DNA of 30,755 nucleotides, from positions 1-30,755 of IMG/VR virus record IMGVR_UViG_3300031840_000246, one strand, 5' to 3'. Below, piece after piece: positions 1 through 6,954 of the stretch. Position numbers and translations under genes: made by a program. Below the pieces are notes generated by a model. That model saw only the letters and a list, made by a program, of their open reading frames with translations. It made no database searches and had not been told where the DNA came from. Position 1 is the first letter of the stretch, and every line of letters starts with the position of its first letter. The DNA comes from a virus.

Positions 1-91
1 GCTGGATTAGTTTCATAAGTAGCTGATTGTTCTACTAAACTTGCATTAAATGTTCTAACTTTTTTACCTTGTATCTTTGCTTGTACTTTTG
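1..91. repeat. Left copy of 91-bp terminal direct repeat
   Basis: Bases 1-91 are identical to bases 30665-30755. The repeat lies inside a coding frame that continues from base 1 into base 30664, so it looks like an assembly overlap of a circular or circularly permuted molecule rather than a functional repeat. The unique genome length is then 30,664 bp. Confidence 0.97.
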
Positions 92-677
92 GAATACCTG
101 TAAATGCGTCTTGATTCCATTTAAACCTTATTGCTAAATAACATAAACCAGATAATTTATGATTAGTTCCCCAACTATCTAATGTAGATAATAATGTTGA
201 TGCTGATTGACCATCAGTTCCATAATGAGGCTCAACTCTAATTAAACTTTCTCCGTCTTTATAAAAATTACTATCTCCACTATCTACTTCAACTGCTGTA
301 CCATCTGAAAAGCTAGATGCAAATGTAACTACTTTATCATCTACTCTTATTTCTTCTATATCGTTTATTTCTCCCTCTGACATAACGATTGCCATATATA
401 AATAGGTATTATCTGTTCCTGAAGTTTCCATGAACACTCTAGTTCCACCTGTTAATCTTTCTCCATAAATTACAGGAATATTAGAGTCGTTAGATTGTTT
501 GTTAATTAATAATCCTCTTTCAAAGTCATCAAATTGGTTAGTTCCAAAATCTTGTATTTCAGGAACTTTTGGTCTTAATGCCCAAGATATAAATAAAGTT
601 ATACCTAAAGACACTAAAGGATTCATGTTTTTAAAAAATTTTGAAACTGAAGTTACTGCTTTTACAAATCCACCCAT
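1..677 (-). CDS. gpJ-like tail tip / host-specificity protein, N-terminal part (gene crosses the junction)
   Basis: This is the first 225 codons of a large tail-tip protein whose remainder lies at 28480-30664. The start at 677 is ATG overlapping the upstream stop as TAATG. The reading frame is open to base 1 and continues in phase at 30664, giving 953 residues in all. A short hydrophobic stretch (about residues 18-32) near the N-terminus is followed by an IPVIYGERL motif, typical of the start of lambda J-like proteins. Such proteins form the tail tip, contact the receptor and guide DNA ejection. It is the last of the tail-assembly series, after tape measure, distal tail and hub-type genes. 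The split is purely a result of where the circle was opened. Confidence 0.88.
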   Translation of the reverse strand, partial: MGGFVKAVTSVSKFFKNMNPLVSLGITLFISWALRPKVPEIQDFGTNQFDDFERGLLINKQSNDSNIPVIYGERLTGGTRVFMETSGTDNTYLYMAIVMSEGEINDIEEIRVDDKVVTFASSFSDGTAVEVDSGDSNFYKDGESLIRVEPHYGTDGQSASTLLSTLDSWGTNHKLSGLCYLAIRFKWNQDAFTGIPKVQAKIQGKKVRTFNASLVEQSATYETNP

Positions 678-1078
678 TATAACCAAGCCTCTTTAGTTGT
701 TCTTGTTACAGTTCTAATAATCTTATTATCTTTAATTCTTATCCAGTTAATCTCTTTACCTATTCCGAATTGTTTAGTTAAGAATGATTTAGTCCACTTC
801 ATAATATTTTTAAGATTATATTTACAGATTGTTTCTATATGCCAAAGATTATTACCTGATTTCCAATCTTTATTATCTATCAATCCTGTTTGTTTAAATT
901 TATTATGTGCTTTATCAGATAACAAACCCCAATTAGTAAATCCTATTAATTTGTTATTATCGTAATGTTTCTTAAATTGATTTAAAGATATGCTAGGCAT
1001 AAGATAACTAATTAAATCATTATCTGAACAATCATCATATCTATTATAGTTTCTATAAAGAGAGATAATATCTTTCAT
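677..1078 (-). CDS. HlyC-like (RTX toxin acyltransferase family) protein in the tail module
   Basis: A 133-residue protein. Its central part follows the HlyC/RTX lysine-acyltransferase pattern: GFTNWGLLSD (residues 47-56), then DWKSG (72-76), then LWHIE (79-83), and WIRIKDN near the C-terminus. HlyC transfers an acyl chain from acyl-ACP to lysines of RTX toxins. By-eye alignment puts Glu83 where HlyC has catalytic Asp92, and I find no residue matching catalytic His23, so activity is doubtful. No RTX toxin is present. The gene sits between the DUF2163-like hub gene and the J-like gene, where related phages and gene transfer agents usually have an NlpC/P60 peptidase. It overlaps both neighbours by one base. 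It may act on a tail protein or serve as a non-catalytic assembly factor; the function is inferred only from family pattern and position. Confidence 0.62.
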   Translation of the reverse strand: MKDIISLYRNYNRYDDCSDNDLISYLMPSISLNQFKKHYDNNKLIGFTNWGLLSDKAHNKFKQTGLIDNKDWKSGNNLWHIETICKYNLKNIMKWTKSFLTKQFGIGKEINWIRIKDNKIIRTVTRTTKEAWL

Positions 1079-1644
1079 TATGATCTACCCCATTTAATAT
1101 CTTGTACTGTTTGAGAAGCAAAATCCATACCAACATCTGTACTGAAGAATCTTTGTTGTGATGTATTGTTTGTTTTACGACCATTCTTTTTATTAAAGTC
1201 AGCCCAATGTGATACAATAGATAATGCTACTGTGCTTGATTTTTCTGTTTCTTGTATTTCAAAATTCTCGATATTACCTTTGTAAAGTAAAAAAGGGTCA
1301 GCAACTAAAGTATTATCATCTGCTAATAATCCTCTAAAAATACTAACTTCATCATTAATTACATTTTCATTTAATACTGTTGATATAAATGTTTGATCTG
1401 CACCTGATAAGGTTAAGCTAATACTAGATTTACTTACATCTGTTTGCTCTGAAAAATCTGATATTCCTAATATAAAATCTGATGCGTTATAAGTAACTGA
1501 TGAGCCTGATACTGATGATGTTAGCGAAAAGGAACAATCAGTAAAATTAACAGGAGTGCTGAACCCAATAGTGATAAGATGTACTGGTCTAATATCATTT
1601 GTTGCTAATTGATTTTTGATCGCTGTTGTTAGGCTTCTCGTCAT
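1078..1644 (-). CDS. Minor tail / baseplate hub protein, DUF2163-like
   Basis: A 188-residue protein with a beta-rich pattern: the N-terminus has LTTAIKNQLA followed by PVHLITIGF, and it ends with DMG-like and QDIKWGRS segments. This resembles the tail hub proteins grouped as DUF2163 or lambda L-like proteins, which sit at the tail tip between the distal tail ring and the J-like protein. Gene order supports this: it lies after the tape measure and the 199-residue minor tail protein and before the tip protein. The ATG lies inside the end of the preceding small gene (50-base overlap), so translation is probably coupled. The family assignment is by general pattern and context, not by a diagnostic motif. 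Confidence 0.68.
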   Translation of the reverse strand: MTRSLTTAIKNQLATNDIRPVHLITIGFSTPVNFTDCSFSLTSSVSGSSVTYNASDFILGISDFSEQTDVSKSSISLTLSGADQTFISTVLNENVINDEVSIFRGLLADDNTLVADPFLLYKGNIENFEIQETEKSSTVALSIVSHWADFNKKNGRKTNNTSQQRFFSTDVGMDFASQTVQDIKWGRS

Positions 1645-1825
1645 ATTCTTCGTAATTACTTTGGGTTATGTTTTCAGTACCTTTTACCATAGTAAATTCA
1701 AATTTGCTATTAGGTTTCTTATATTCCTTTAGATCGTTTATTGAAGTATCTATTTCATCTTCATTAACAATCGCTTCAGCAATAAAATCGGCAGTTATTT
1801 TGTGTACTATTTTATATTTTTTCAT
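1595..1825 (-). CDS. Small hypothetical protein of the tail module
   Basis: A 76-residue protein with a short beta-like N-terminus (KKYKIVHKITADFIAEAIV) and a polar, acidic, probably disordered C-terminal half ending NSDQKSISNK. I do not recognise a family. It begins with an ATG overlapping the stop of the upstream minor tail gene and ends 50 bases inside the following hub gene. This tight packing argues that it is translated. A structural or chaperone role is only inferred from its neighbours. Confidence 0.6.
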   Translation of the reverse strand: MKKYKIVHKITADFIAEAIVNEDEIDTSINDLKEYKKPNSKFEFTMVKGTENITQSNYEEYDEKPNNSDQKSISNK

Positions 1826-2424
1826 TAAAGCGATTCTTCTACATCAAATTCAAATTGATATAAAGCATTACCATTTTTATCAGAACCTACAACACCAAAT
1901 TCTTGAATATCGTTAGTTAAATGTACTGTAAATGGAACATTATCAAATTGTATATCTGATGAAGAAACTGCTGTAGTTAAAGGTGGCTCAATAGTTAATG
2001 AACCTGTTGAAATATCTGATTGATCTGCAACGACCATATAAACTTTATCGTGATTAGCAAATTTAATCATATCTCCAGCTTTTAATGTACCTGTACCACT
2101 ACCACCTAATGTAATTGATGTAGCACCAGCAGATGCAGTACCATTAGGAGTTCCAGAAGCTGTACCTCTAGCATCTTCGACTTCTGGTGGAATTATTGTA
2201 AAGTTTTCTTTACCTGATCTTTGTTTAACAATAAATGCCATGAGTTCTCCATAGACATCACTTCTTTTTGCTGTAATTATTCTAGCAGTAAAACCCCATC
2301 TTTGACCATCTATTTGTCTAGCAAGTTTCTTACCTGATACTGATTTAGAGATAATAGTATTTTGAATTGATTTAATTCCTAAAGAATCAATTTTAGCAGT
2401 AGATATTGGAAATGCACCAGCCAT
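1825..2424 (-). CDS. Minor tail protein (distal tail / lambda M- or DUF2460-position protein)
   Basis: A 199-residue protein directly downstream of the tape measure gene, with start and stop overlapping by one base at each end. The N-terminal part is mixed alpha/beta (residues 1-75, including GQRWGFTARIITAKR). It is followed by a Gly/Ser/Thr-rich beta region (about 85-150) with a GTLKAGDMIKFANHDKVYMV segment that looks like a small barrel insertion, and a C-terminal beta part ending YQFEFDVEESL. Position immediately after the tape measure is that of distal tail proteins in siphophages. No residue-level signature was recognised, so the exact role is inferred from synteny. Confidence 0.65.
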   Translation of the reverse strand: MAGAFPISTAKIDSLGIKSIQNTIISKSVSGKKLARQIDGQRWGFTARIITAKRSDVYGELMAFIVKQRSGKENFTIIPPEVEDARGTASGTPNGTASAGATSITLGGSGTGTLKAGDMIKFANHDKVYMVVADQSDISTGSLTIEPPLTTAVSSSDIQFDNVPFTVHLTNDIQEFGVVGSDKNGNALYQFEFDVEESL

Positions 2425-4190
2425 TAGATTAGACTCTCTTTCCCTCTTTCATTAACTGCATTGTTAATTAATTGAGTTATAGTTCCTCTTGATCTAACTA
2501 ATAATTCTTCAAAGCCAGAAGCATCAACTGTATTGATATTAAAATTTACTGTTGTAGTTCCACCACCACCTGTTCCTCTAGCAGATTGAGTTATTTGTCC
2601 TGTTTGGTTTGGAATAAATAATTCAGCACCATTCTCTCCAACAACGATTGGTTGGCCTTTAGATACAGCACCACCTTTTGCAAAACCTAAAAAAGAACTA
2701 GCCATTTTTACTAATGAACTTCCCATATTATCAGAACCACCAGCACTAGCACTTTGTTGTTTTCTTTTTTCTTCTGTAATTAATCTTTCTATTGATAATA
2801 ATGTTGTTGCTTGTCCAATTTTAAAATTACCTAATTTAACTAAGATTTGTTCTCTTACAATTTGTTCAATTAAAACTGCTATAATTCTTGCTAAAACTTG
2901 TTGTGCTAAATTTTTTAATGTATCAGTTAAACTTTTTCCAAATACTATTGTTTGTGCTAATGTTTCTGACATTTTAGTTATTCCATTATTAACACCCTCT
3001 GCAATTATCATTTCTATATTCTGTGTTTTCTTTTTAATATTTTCTAATGCACCACTATTAAGTTCTTTAAATTTCTCTATAGCTTTTTCTGTTGCAGTTG
3101 GAACAGGAACAGATAATTCATGTTCAAAATCATGTATTAATTGTCTTGTATATTCTAATTCTTTATTTAGGTTTTCAACTGGAACAGAAAGTTCATGTTC
3201 AAATTCTTTAATTTTTTGAAAATCTTGTGTAACATCATTAGCAAGTTTTTTAATTCTTCTGTTAATATCGTCTATAATTAAACCAGCACCAACTATTTTT
3301 GCAGTAAATCCACCAAATGCAATAGCAAGAAGTCCTATAATACTTTGTAAATCTCTAAAGTTTTGAGTTAATGTTTTAACTGAATCAGATAATTTAACAA
3401 TAGCAACTGCTAATTTTTCTCCAACTTCTACACCCAATGATTCTATTGCAAATTGATTATCTTCTGTAAATTGTTTTAAGTCTCCTAATTGTTCTTTTAA
3501 TTCAAAAAAGAAACCTCTAGTTATTGAAACTTGAAAAGTAAATAAAGTATCTTTTAAGTTAGATATAGTACCTGATAATGTTTTAGATAGTTCTTCAATT
3601 AAATTTCCAAACTCTCCACCTGTTCCAAATGCTTTTGCTAATCCTTTAATAGATTGATCTACAGATGTTCTGACTCCTTGTTGGAAACCAGCCATAGCAG
3701 TAACACCTCGTTCTCTAAATAGTTCAGCAGATGCAATACCAGCAGAAAATGATCTTTGAATTTGTAAAGATGCTAAAGCAAAATCTCCACCTAATACTGT
3801 GGCTGTATTACCTGTAATTTTTAAAAGTTCTTCAAATGATACTCCAGCAGATTCAGCTTGTTTTCTTACAGTTGCTAAAGCTGTAATACCTTGTTGAATA
3901 TTCTCTAATTCAAATGGAGTTGTCTTTGCAAATTTAGTTACAATATCTAATGCTCTTTGACCCTCTTTTGCAGAACCAAATAATGCTTTTAATTGAACAC
4001 CTAAATTTTCAATTTGAATACCAGTATTTACGATTGATCTGATAACAAGTCCAGCACCTAAACCAATAAAAGCATTTTTAAGATTAAATACAGCACCTTT
4101 TACTTTGGCAATACTTCCTTGAACTCTATTAAAAGCCTGTTTAGATTTATCATTCGCTAATATATCTATCTGTAATTTTTGGTTTGCCAT
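2424..4190 (-). CDS. Tail tape measure protein
   Basis: At 588 residues, among the longest genes of the window, it lies just after the tail tube and G/GT chaperone genes. It sets tail length and lines the tail lumen. Features: a helical N-terminus; an alternating hydrophobic segment at about 281-307 (SIIGLLAIAFGGF); a predicted coiled region at 310-410; and a hydrophobic helix at about 420-450. The C-terminus has GGAVSKGQPIVVGENGAELFIPN (in part at 506-528), the common ending of phage tape measures. Residues 330-363 contain a near-exact duplication of FEHELSVPV at a 25-residue spacing. At about 1.5 angstrom per residue, 588 residues would predict a tail near 90 nm (inference from the general tape-measure rule). 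The ATG overlaps the GT stop as TAATG. Confidence 0.93.
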   Translation of the reverse strand: MANQKLQIDILANDKSKQAFNRVQGSIAKVKGAVFNLKNAFIGLGAGLVIRSIVNTGIQIENLGVQLKALFGSAKEGQRALDIVTKFAKTTPFELENIQQGITALATVRKQAESAGVSFEELLKITGNTATVLGGDFALASLQIQRSFSAGIASAELFRERGVTAMAGFQQGVRTSVDQSIKGLAKAFGTGGEFGNLIEELSKTLSGTISNLKDTLFTFQVSITRGFFFELKEQLGDLKQFTEDNQFAIESLGVEVGEKLAVAIVKLSDSVKTLTQNFRDLQSIIGLLAIAFGGFTAKIVGAGLIIDDINRRIKKLANDVTQDFQKIKEFEHELSVPVENLNKELEYTRQLIHDFEHELSVPVPTATEKAIEKFKELNSGALENIKKKTQNIEMIIAEGVNNGITKMSETLAQTIVFGKSLTDTLKNLAQQVLARIIAVLIEQIVREQILVKLGNFKIGQATTLLSIERLITEEKRKQQSASAGGSDNMGSSLVKMASSFLGFAKGGAVSKGQPIVVGENGAELFIPNQTGQITQSARGTGGGGTTTVNFNINTVDASGFEELLVRSRGTITQLINNAVNERGKESLI

Positions 4191-4719
4191 TATTTATATT
4201 TCCTTGCTTCTGCTAGTGATTGACTTGTTTTATATTGTTCTTGCTCTTTTTTCAAGTAGGCTAACCAAAGATTATAATGGCTAACAGGCATATCAAGAAC
4301 TTGTTGTATTGTGAGATGTAATCGTTCTGCTATAACTAACAGCGACCTAACATCAGGGTCGCTATCTACTTTTTTTCGGCTTCCTCGTAATTAGTATCTG
4401 CAAGAATTTGATTAGCAATATTTGAAATTACATTTGAATCTGCTTTTTTTCTTAAAGCAAATTTATCTTCTGGGCTAAAGGCTTTAATCATATCGCCTTT
4501 ATCATTTTTGACTAACAATTTCATTATAAGTAAATCAACAAGAACAGTTAAGTCTTGGAAGTTACTAGACTTCTTAAAAATAATATTTTTTTCTTCAAGT
4601 GTTAGAGGCTCTGAATAAAAGACACTAGGATTACCATTTTCATCTTTCCACTCCTCAACTTCAATAGTGATAGTTTTAAGAGTTTCAAAATGAGATTTAA
4701 CTCTATCAATAACTGACAT
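4190..4719 (-). CDS. Tail assembly chaperone GT (frameshift product)
   Basis: A -1 ribosomal frameshift at bases 4375-4369 would extend the 117-residue G-type protein by 59 residues to a 176-residue GT-type fusion. The extension begins VDSDPDVRSLL, contains MPVSHYNLWLAYLKKEQEQ, and ends at a TAA overlapping the tape measure ATG. The extension frame has no credible start of its own, is open from the slip site to 4190, and its Trp/Tyr-rich motif is like the T part of other siphophage chaperones. In lambda, G and GT hold the tape measure and recruit tail tube subunits. Coordinates include the shared 5' part. Confidence 0.88.
4341..4375 (-). promoter_or_regulatory. Programmed -1 frameshift signal
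   Basis: On the minus strand the 0 frame reads GAA AAA AAG TAG, containing the slippery heptamer A AAA AAG (4375-4369), the same heptamer as Escherichia coli dnaX. After a 5-base spacer (4368-4364) comes a perfect 7-bp stem AGCGACC/GGTCGCT (4363-4357 with 4347-4341) around a 9-base loop. The 0-frame stop lies immediately after the heptamer. Heptamer, spacer and stem match the standard tail-chaperone frameshift design. Confidence 0.92.
4366..4719 (-). CDS. Tail assembly chaperone G (0-frame product)
   Basis: A 117-residue protein between the tail tube and tape measure genes, the position of lambda gpG. It is mainly helical with a charged N-terminal beta part (TITIEVEEWKDENG) and a Leu/Ile-rich middle (VLVDLLIMKLLV), and it ends in EEAEKK at the slip site. 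It terminates at TAG directly after the slippery heptamer; most ribosomes would make this form and a minority the GT fusion. The G:GT ratio is important for tail assembly in lambda. No enzymatic motif is expected or seen. Confidence 0.86.
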   Translation of the reverse strand: MSVIDRVKSHFETLKTITIEVEEWKDENGNPSVFYSEPLTLEEKNIIFKKSSNFQDLTVLVDLLIMKLLVKNDKGDMIKAFSPEDKFALRKKADSNVISNIANQILADTNYEEAEKK

Positions 4720-4727
4720 AAATTAGA

Positions 4728-5114
4728 TTATACAGTTCCTACAGTTAAAGCACCAGTTCCTTGAAATGTTACTGTTCTTGAAACAATAGCATCCATAGCA
4801 TTGTTGATACTCATACCAGTAATAATACCTGTTCCTGTGTAACTTGCATCTCCTGAAGCATTACCCTCTGGTAATAAAACAAAAGAGATAGAAGCACCAG
4901 CTAACAAAGTTTCTTGCTGTGCATCAGTTTCGTCAAAGTGCATTTCGATTGTTCCCGAGAATGAAGTTCTACCAGCTAAAAATGATTTAGTTGAATCAGT
5001 TAAAGCAGTATCTTCTACAACATCTCCAGTAGTTTCTAAAGTGAAAGAAGTAACTTCTCCCATTTCAGTTCCACCAACTGTTACAACTCCTTCTTTTCCG
5101 TGATGTGTTGCCAT
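4728..5114 (-). CDS. Major tail (tube) protein
   Basis: A 128-residue, beta-rich protein beginning MATHHGKEGVVTVGGTEMGEV, with VTSFTLETTGDVVEDTAL and the conserved-looking SFSGTIEMHFD segment. This is the pattern of short major tail tube proteins that stack as hexamers to make the siphovirus tail. It directly precedes the G/GT chaperones and the tape measure, as in lambda-like tails. The length is at the short end of the family, which commonly has 130-250 residues, so no extra surface domain is expected. The start has an upstream purine-rich AAAAAGGAAAAAAAG and overlaps the end of a small upstream gene. Confidence 0.87.
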   Translation of the reverse strand: MATHHGKEGVVTVGGTEMGEVTSFTLETTGDVVEDTALTDSTKSFLAGRTSFSGTIEMHFDETDAQQETLLAGASISFVLLPEGNASGDASYTGTGIITGMSINNAMDAIVSRTVTFQGTGALTVGTV

Positions 5115-5248
5115 GTCTTTTTTTCCTTTTTAATTTTTGGTTTGATTTCTTGTTGTTGCTTATATCCTAGTCTAAGATAATGTTCAAGATTTGTTTCGTT
5201 AATAATTATCTCTGAATTATTTTTATATAGTTTAATATCTTTAGCCAT
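5081..5248 (-). CDS. Small hypothetical protein upstream of the tail tube gene
   Basis: A 55-residue frame starting MAKDIKLYKNNSEIIINET and ending QHITEKKEL. It fills the gap between the acidic protein and the tail tube gene and overlaps the tube gene by 34 bases. The protein is lysine-rich with a YLRLGYK segment. The upstream Shine-Dalgarno sequence is weak, but the coding fit in the gap, the MAKDIKLYKN start typical of small phage proteins, and no better candidate make it plausible. The function is unknown. Confidence 0.6.
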   Translation of the reverse strand: MAKDIKLYKNNSEIIINETNLEHYLRLGYKQQQEIKPKIKKEKKTWQHITEKKEL

Positions 5249-5259
5249 ATTGTCTTTTA

Positions 5260-5484
5260 CTATTTATCTTCTTCTTCGTCAATAAAGTCTTCATCTTCCT
5301 CATCTTCTTCAAACTCCTCATCATCTAAGTCTTCTTCTTCCCAAGTTTGATTATCTTCTAATGAGTTTTCTTTAATTTCTTCGATTAAGTCTTTTACTTC
5401 TTCACACAATATAGATTCTTTATCGTGCATTTTTTCTATCTGATCTACTTTTTTAAGTATTTTATTTAATAGTTTTTCATTCAT
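5260..5484 (-). CDS. Acidic hypothetical protein
   Basis: A 74-residue protein with a helical N-terminus (LLNKILKKVDQIEKM) and an extremely acidic C-terminal third: from about residue 45 nearly every residue is Asp or Glu. It lies between the tail terminator candidate and the tail tube region. Acidic tails can mimic DNA or act as chaperone tails for basic partners, but nothing here shows which. A Lys-rich upstream region precedes the ATG. Its composition is distinct from neighbours. I do not recognise a family. Confidence 0.68.
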   Translation of the reverse strand: MNEKLLNKILKKVDQIEKMHDKESILCEEVKDLIEEIKENSLEDNQTWEEEDLDDEEFEEDEEDEDFIDEEEDK

Positions 5485-5494
5485 GGTTTAATCC

Positions 5495-5932
5495 TTATGG
5501 TGTTCCAGCTTGATATTCGTACATACACCTAATCGTCATTCTAATACCACCAACAGGAAATAAACTACCCTCGTCAGTTTCTACTTGTATTACTTCCGAA
5601 TCAAGTGCGTTACCATTACGAGTAATATCATTTTCTATTGCAGTTTCAATAGCTGTAATTAATTCATTTCTTTTAGTGTCTATATTGCTTTCTGCACCTT
5701 TTACAAAGCCTAATATAACAAAATCAATAGTACCTGTTCTAGTTCTAGCACCAGAACCTAATTCAGCATCATCTCTATTTTCTTCAGATGTTTGAATAAT
5801 AACTGCTGGATATTGTTGTTCAGATAATTCATCTAAAATAAAAGGTTGTCTTGTTGCCTTTTTAATTGCTGGGCTACTAATAGCTGAAATAGTAGATAAT
5901 AATTCAGATGCTATATTTTCTCTTACACTCAT
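5495..5932 (-). CDS. Tail terminator / minor tail U-like protein
   Basis: A 145-residue alpha/beta protein between the gpG-like virion morphogenesis protein and the tail tube genes. It has an N-terminal helix (VRENIASELLSTI), an FILDELSEQQYPAVIIQ segment, and a repeated strand pattern (GTIDFVILGFVKG, GIRMTIRCMYEY). Alternating helix and strands with 'YPAVII' and 'KRNELITAIETAIEND' resemble the tail terminator fold (lambda U) that caps the tail tube and joins it to the head. The start overlaps the upstream stop by four bases (ATGA). The assignment rests on pattern plus position. Confidence 0.68.
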   Translation of the reverse strand: MSVRENIASELLSTISAISSPAIKKATRQPFILDELSEQQYPAVIIQTSEENRDDAELGSGARTRTGTIDFVILGFVKGAESNIDTKRNELITAIETAIENDITRNGNALDSEVIQVETDEGSLFPVGGIRMTIRCMYEYQAGTP

Positions 5933-6411
5933 ATTCTTGCTTTCCTAAATTCTTTTGCAACAAATCTGTTAAATTGTTTTCTTACTATATTAGCAGTTTT
6001 ATCATTAAAACCAAAAAATTCTCTTTTATTTTTTCCTAATACTTGATTAAATACTGCTCTTTGTAACATTTGTGAATTACTAAAATTTATACTTATTTTA
6101 TTAGTGCCTGTTTTTCTAATTGTTCTACCAGATGGTGTTAATGCACCTAACATTCTACCAGTATAAAATAAATCTACTCTAGTTGCTTTACCCTCTCTTT
6201 GTAATTTTTTAAGATAACCCTCTGAATATGGTAAAAATGGTCTTCCTTTAAAATCAATACCTTTTTGTGTTTTAGTTCTGATTATATCTAATAATTGAAA
6301 TCCAGCTTGAAGAATACCTTTTTGAATTATGCTTGTAAATTTTCTTTGTATTCTTTTGTATCTCTTTTGAATAAAATCAGCATTAGTTTTGATTTTTAAT
6401 TCTAAAGCCAT
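5929..6411 (-). CDS. Virion morphogenesis / tail completion protein (gpG- or HK97 gp10-like)
   Basis: A 160-residue very basic protein. The N-terminal helix (ADFIQKRYKRIQRKF) is followed by an amphipathic helix (IIQKGILQAGFQLLDIIRTKT), then GRPFLPYSEGYLKKLQREGK and LFYTGRMLGAL, which recall phage virion morphogenesis and HK97 gp10-like proteins with their 'F..LS..Y...K...G....L..TG.L..S' layout. Such proteins complete the head-tail joint. It lies after the head-tail connector gene and before the terminator, and starts with a one-base overlap with the connector stop. Confidence 0.75.
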   Translation of the reverse strand: MALELKIKTNADFIQKRYKRIQRKFTSIIQKGILQAGFQLLDIIRTKTQKGIDFKGRPFLPYSEGYLKKLQREGKATRVDLFYTGRMLGALTPSGRTIRKTGTNKISINFSNSQMLQRAVFNQVLGKNKREFFGFNDKTANIVRKQFNRFVAKEFRKARI

Positions 6412-6896
6412 TATCTCTGCAATCTATTATAGCCGTGTAAGTTTTCTCGTTCAGCAACAGAAATAGATTGGTTATCATCAGAGTCATATTCTACACCATC
6501 TTCTAATATCTTTTGAAACTCAACATTGTATTGGCTATTATAATGTTCTGCCATTCTTTCAAATCTATCTTTTTCTGTCTCTGGTCTAAATTTTGCTAAT
6601 GCTGGACATAGGAATTTACCTAAGAATAAATATACACCAGCCCTTTTAAATTGATCTAAATTAACTTTGTCGTTTTCTAATTCTACTGTGTTTAATATTG
6701 TTATATCTGTAAATACATTTTGCTTATAGGTTTGCCACCATCTAATTCTTAAATCTCTTAAAATATCGTTTGTTGTTTGTGCTAAAAAGAAAGTTGTTTG
6801 TGCGTCTCCTGATGCAATACCAAAGTCAAATGCGTCAGGTTGATAATTCGTTACATCAGTTGTTGTGATTACATCTGCACCAGTAAAGTTTGTCAT
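6411..6896 (-). CDS. Head-tail connector / adaptor protein
   Basis: A 161-residue protein immediately downstream of the major capsid gene and its hairpin. I choose the ATG at 6896 (MTNFTGADV) rather than the upstream in-frame ATG at 6938, because AGGAGA lies about eight bases before it, whereas the longer frame would run through the strong hairpin at 6916-6941. Helical content is high in the middle (LAQTTNDILRDLRIRWWQTY), as in gp6-like adaptors that bind below the portal. The C-terminus is acidic then basic. It is followed by the virion morphogenesis gene in the usual connector order. Confidence 0.68.
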   Translation of the reverse strand: MTNFTGADVITTTDVTNYQPDAFDFGIASGDAQTTFFLAQTTNDILRDLRIRWWQTYKQNVFTDITILNTVELENDKVNLDQFKRAGVYLFLGKFLCPALAKFRPETEKDRFERMAEHYNSQYNVEFQKILEDGVEYDSDDNQSISVAERENLHGYNRLQR

Positions 6897-6915
6897 AATA
6901 AAATCTCCTAATTGA

Positions 6916-6941
6916 TAGATGGGGGATTTCTCCCCCACCTA
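6916..6941 (-). promoter_or_regulatory. Strong intercistronic hairpin after the major capsid gene
   Basis: On the minus strand TAGGTGGGGGA and TCCCCCATCTA pair as an 11-bp stem (one G-U) closed by a GAAA tetraloop. It lies 14 bases after the capsid stop and about 20 bases before the connector ATG. No U-tract follows, so it is unlikely to be a full intrinsic terminator. It more likely protects the capsid mRNA 3' end, is a processing site, or attenuates downstream expression. Confidence 0.85.
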
Positions 6942-6954
6942 GTAACTCTAATTA

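Noticed and set aside
499-696. Open + strand frame at the left end
   Set aside because: It lies fully opposite the start of the J-like gene, which continues across the genome junction; no ribosome site.
677-1078. A functional RTX toxin activation gene
   Set aside because: No toxin with glycine-rich repeats is encoded in the window and the catalytic His is not seen; only a family resemblance is claimed.
6411-6938. Longer start for the connector protein at 6938
   Set aside because: It would run the coding region through the strong hairpin and has no ribosome site, whereas AGGAGA precedes the ATG at 6896.
6916-6941. Intrinsic terminator after the capsid gene
   Set aside because: There is a strong stem but no T run on either strand, and the connector and tail genes downstream have no visible promoter.
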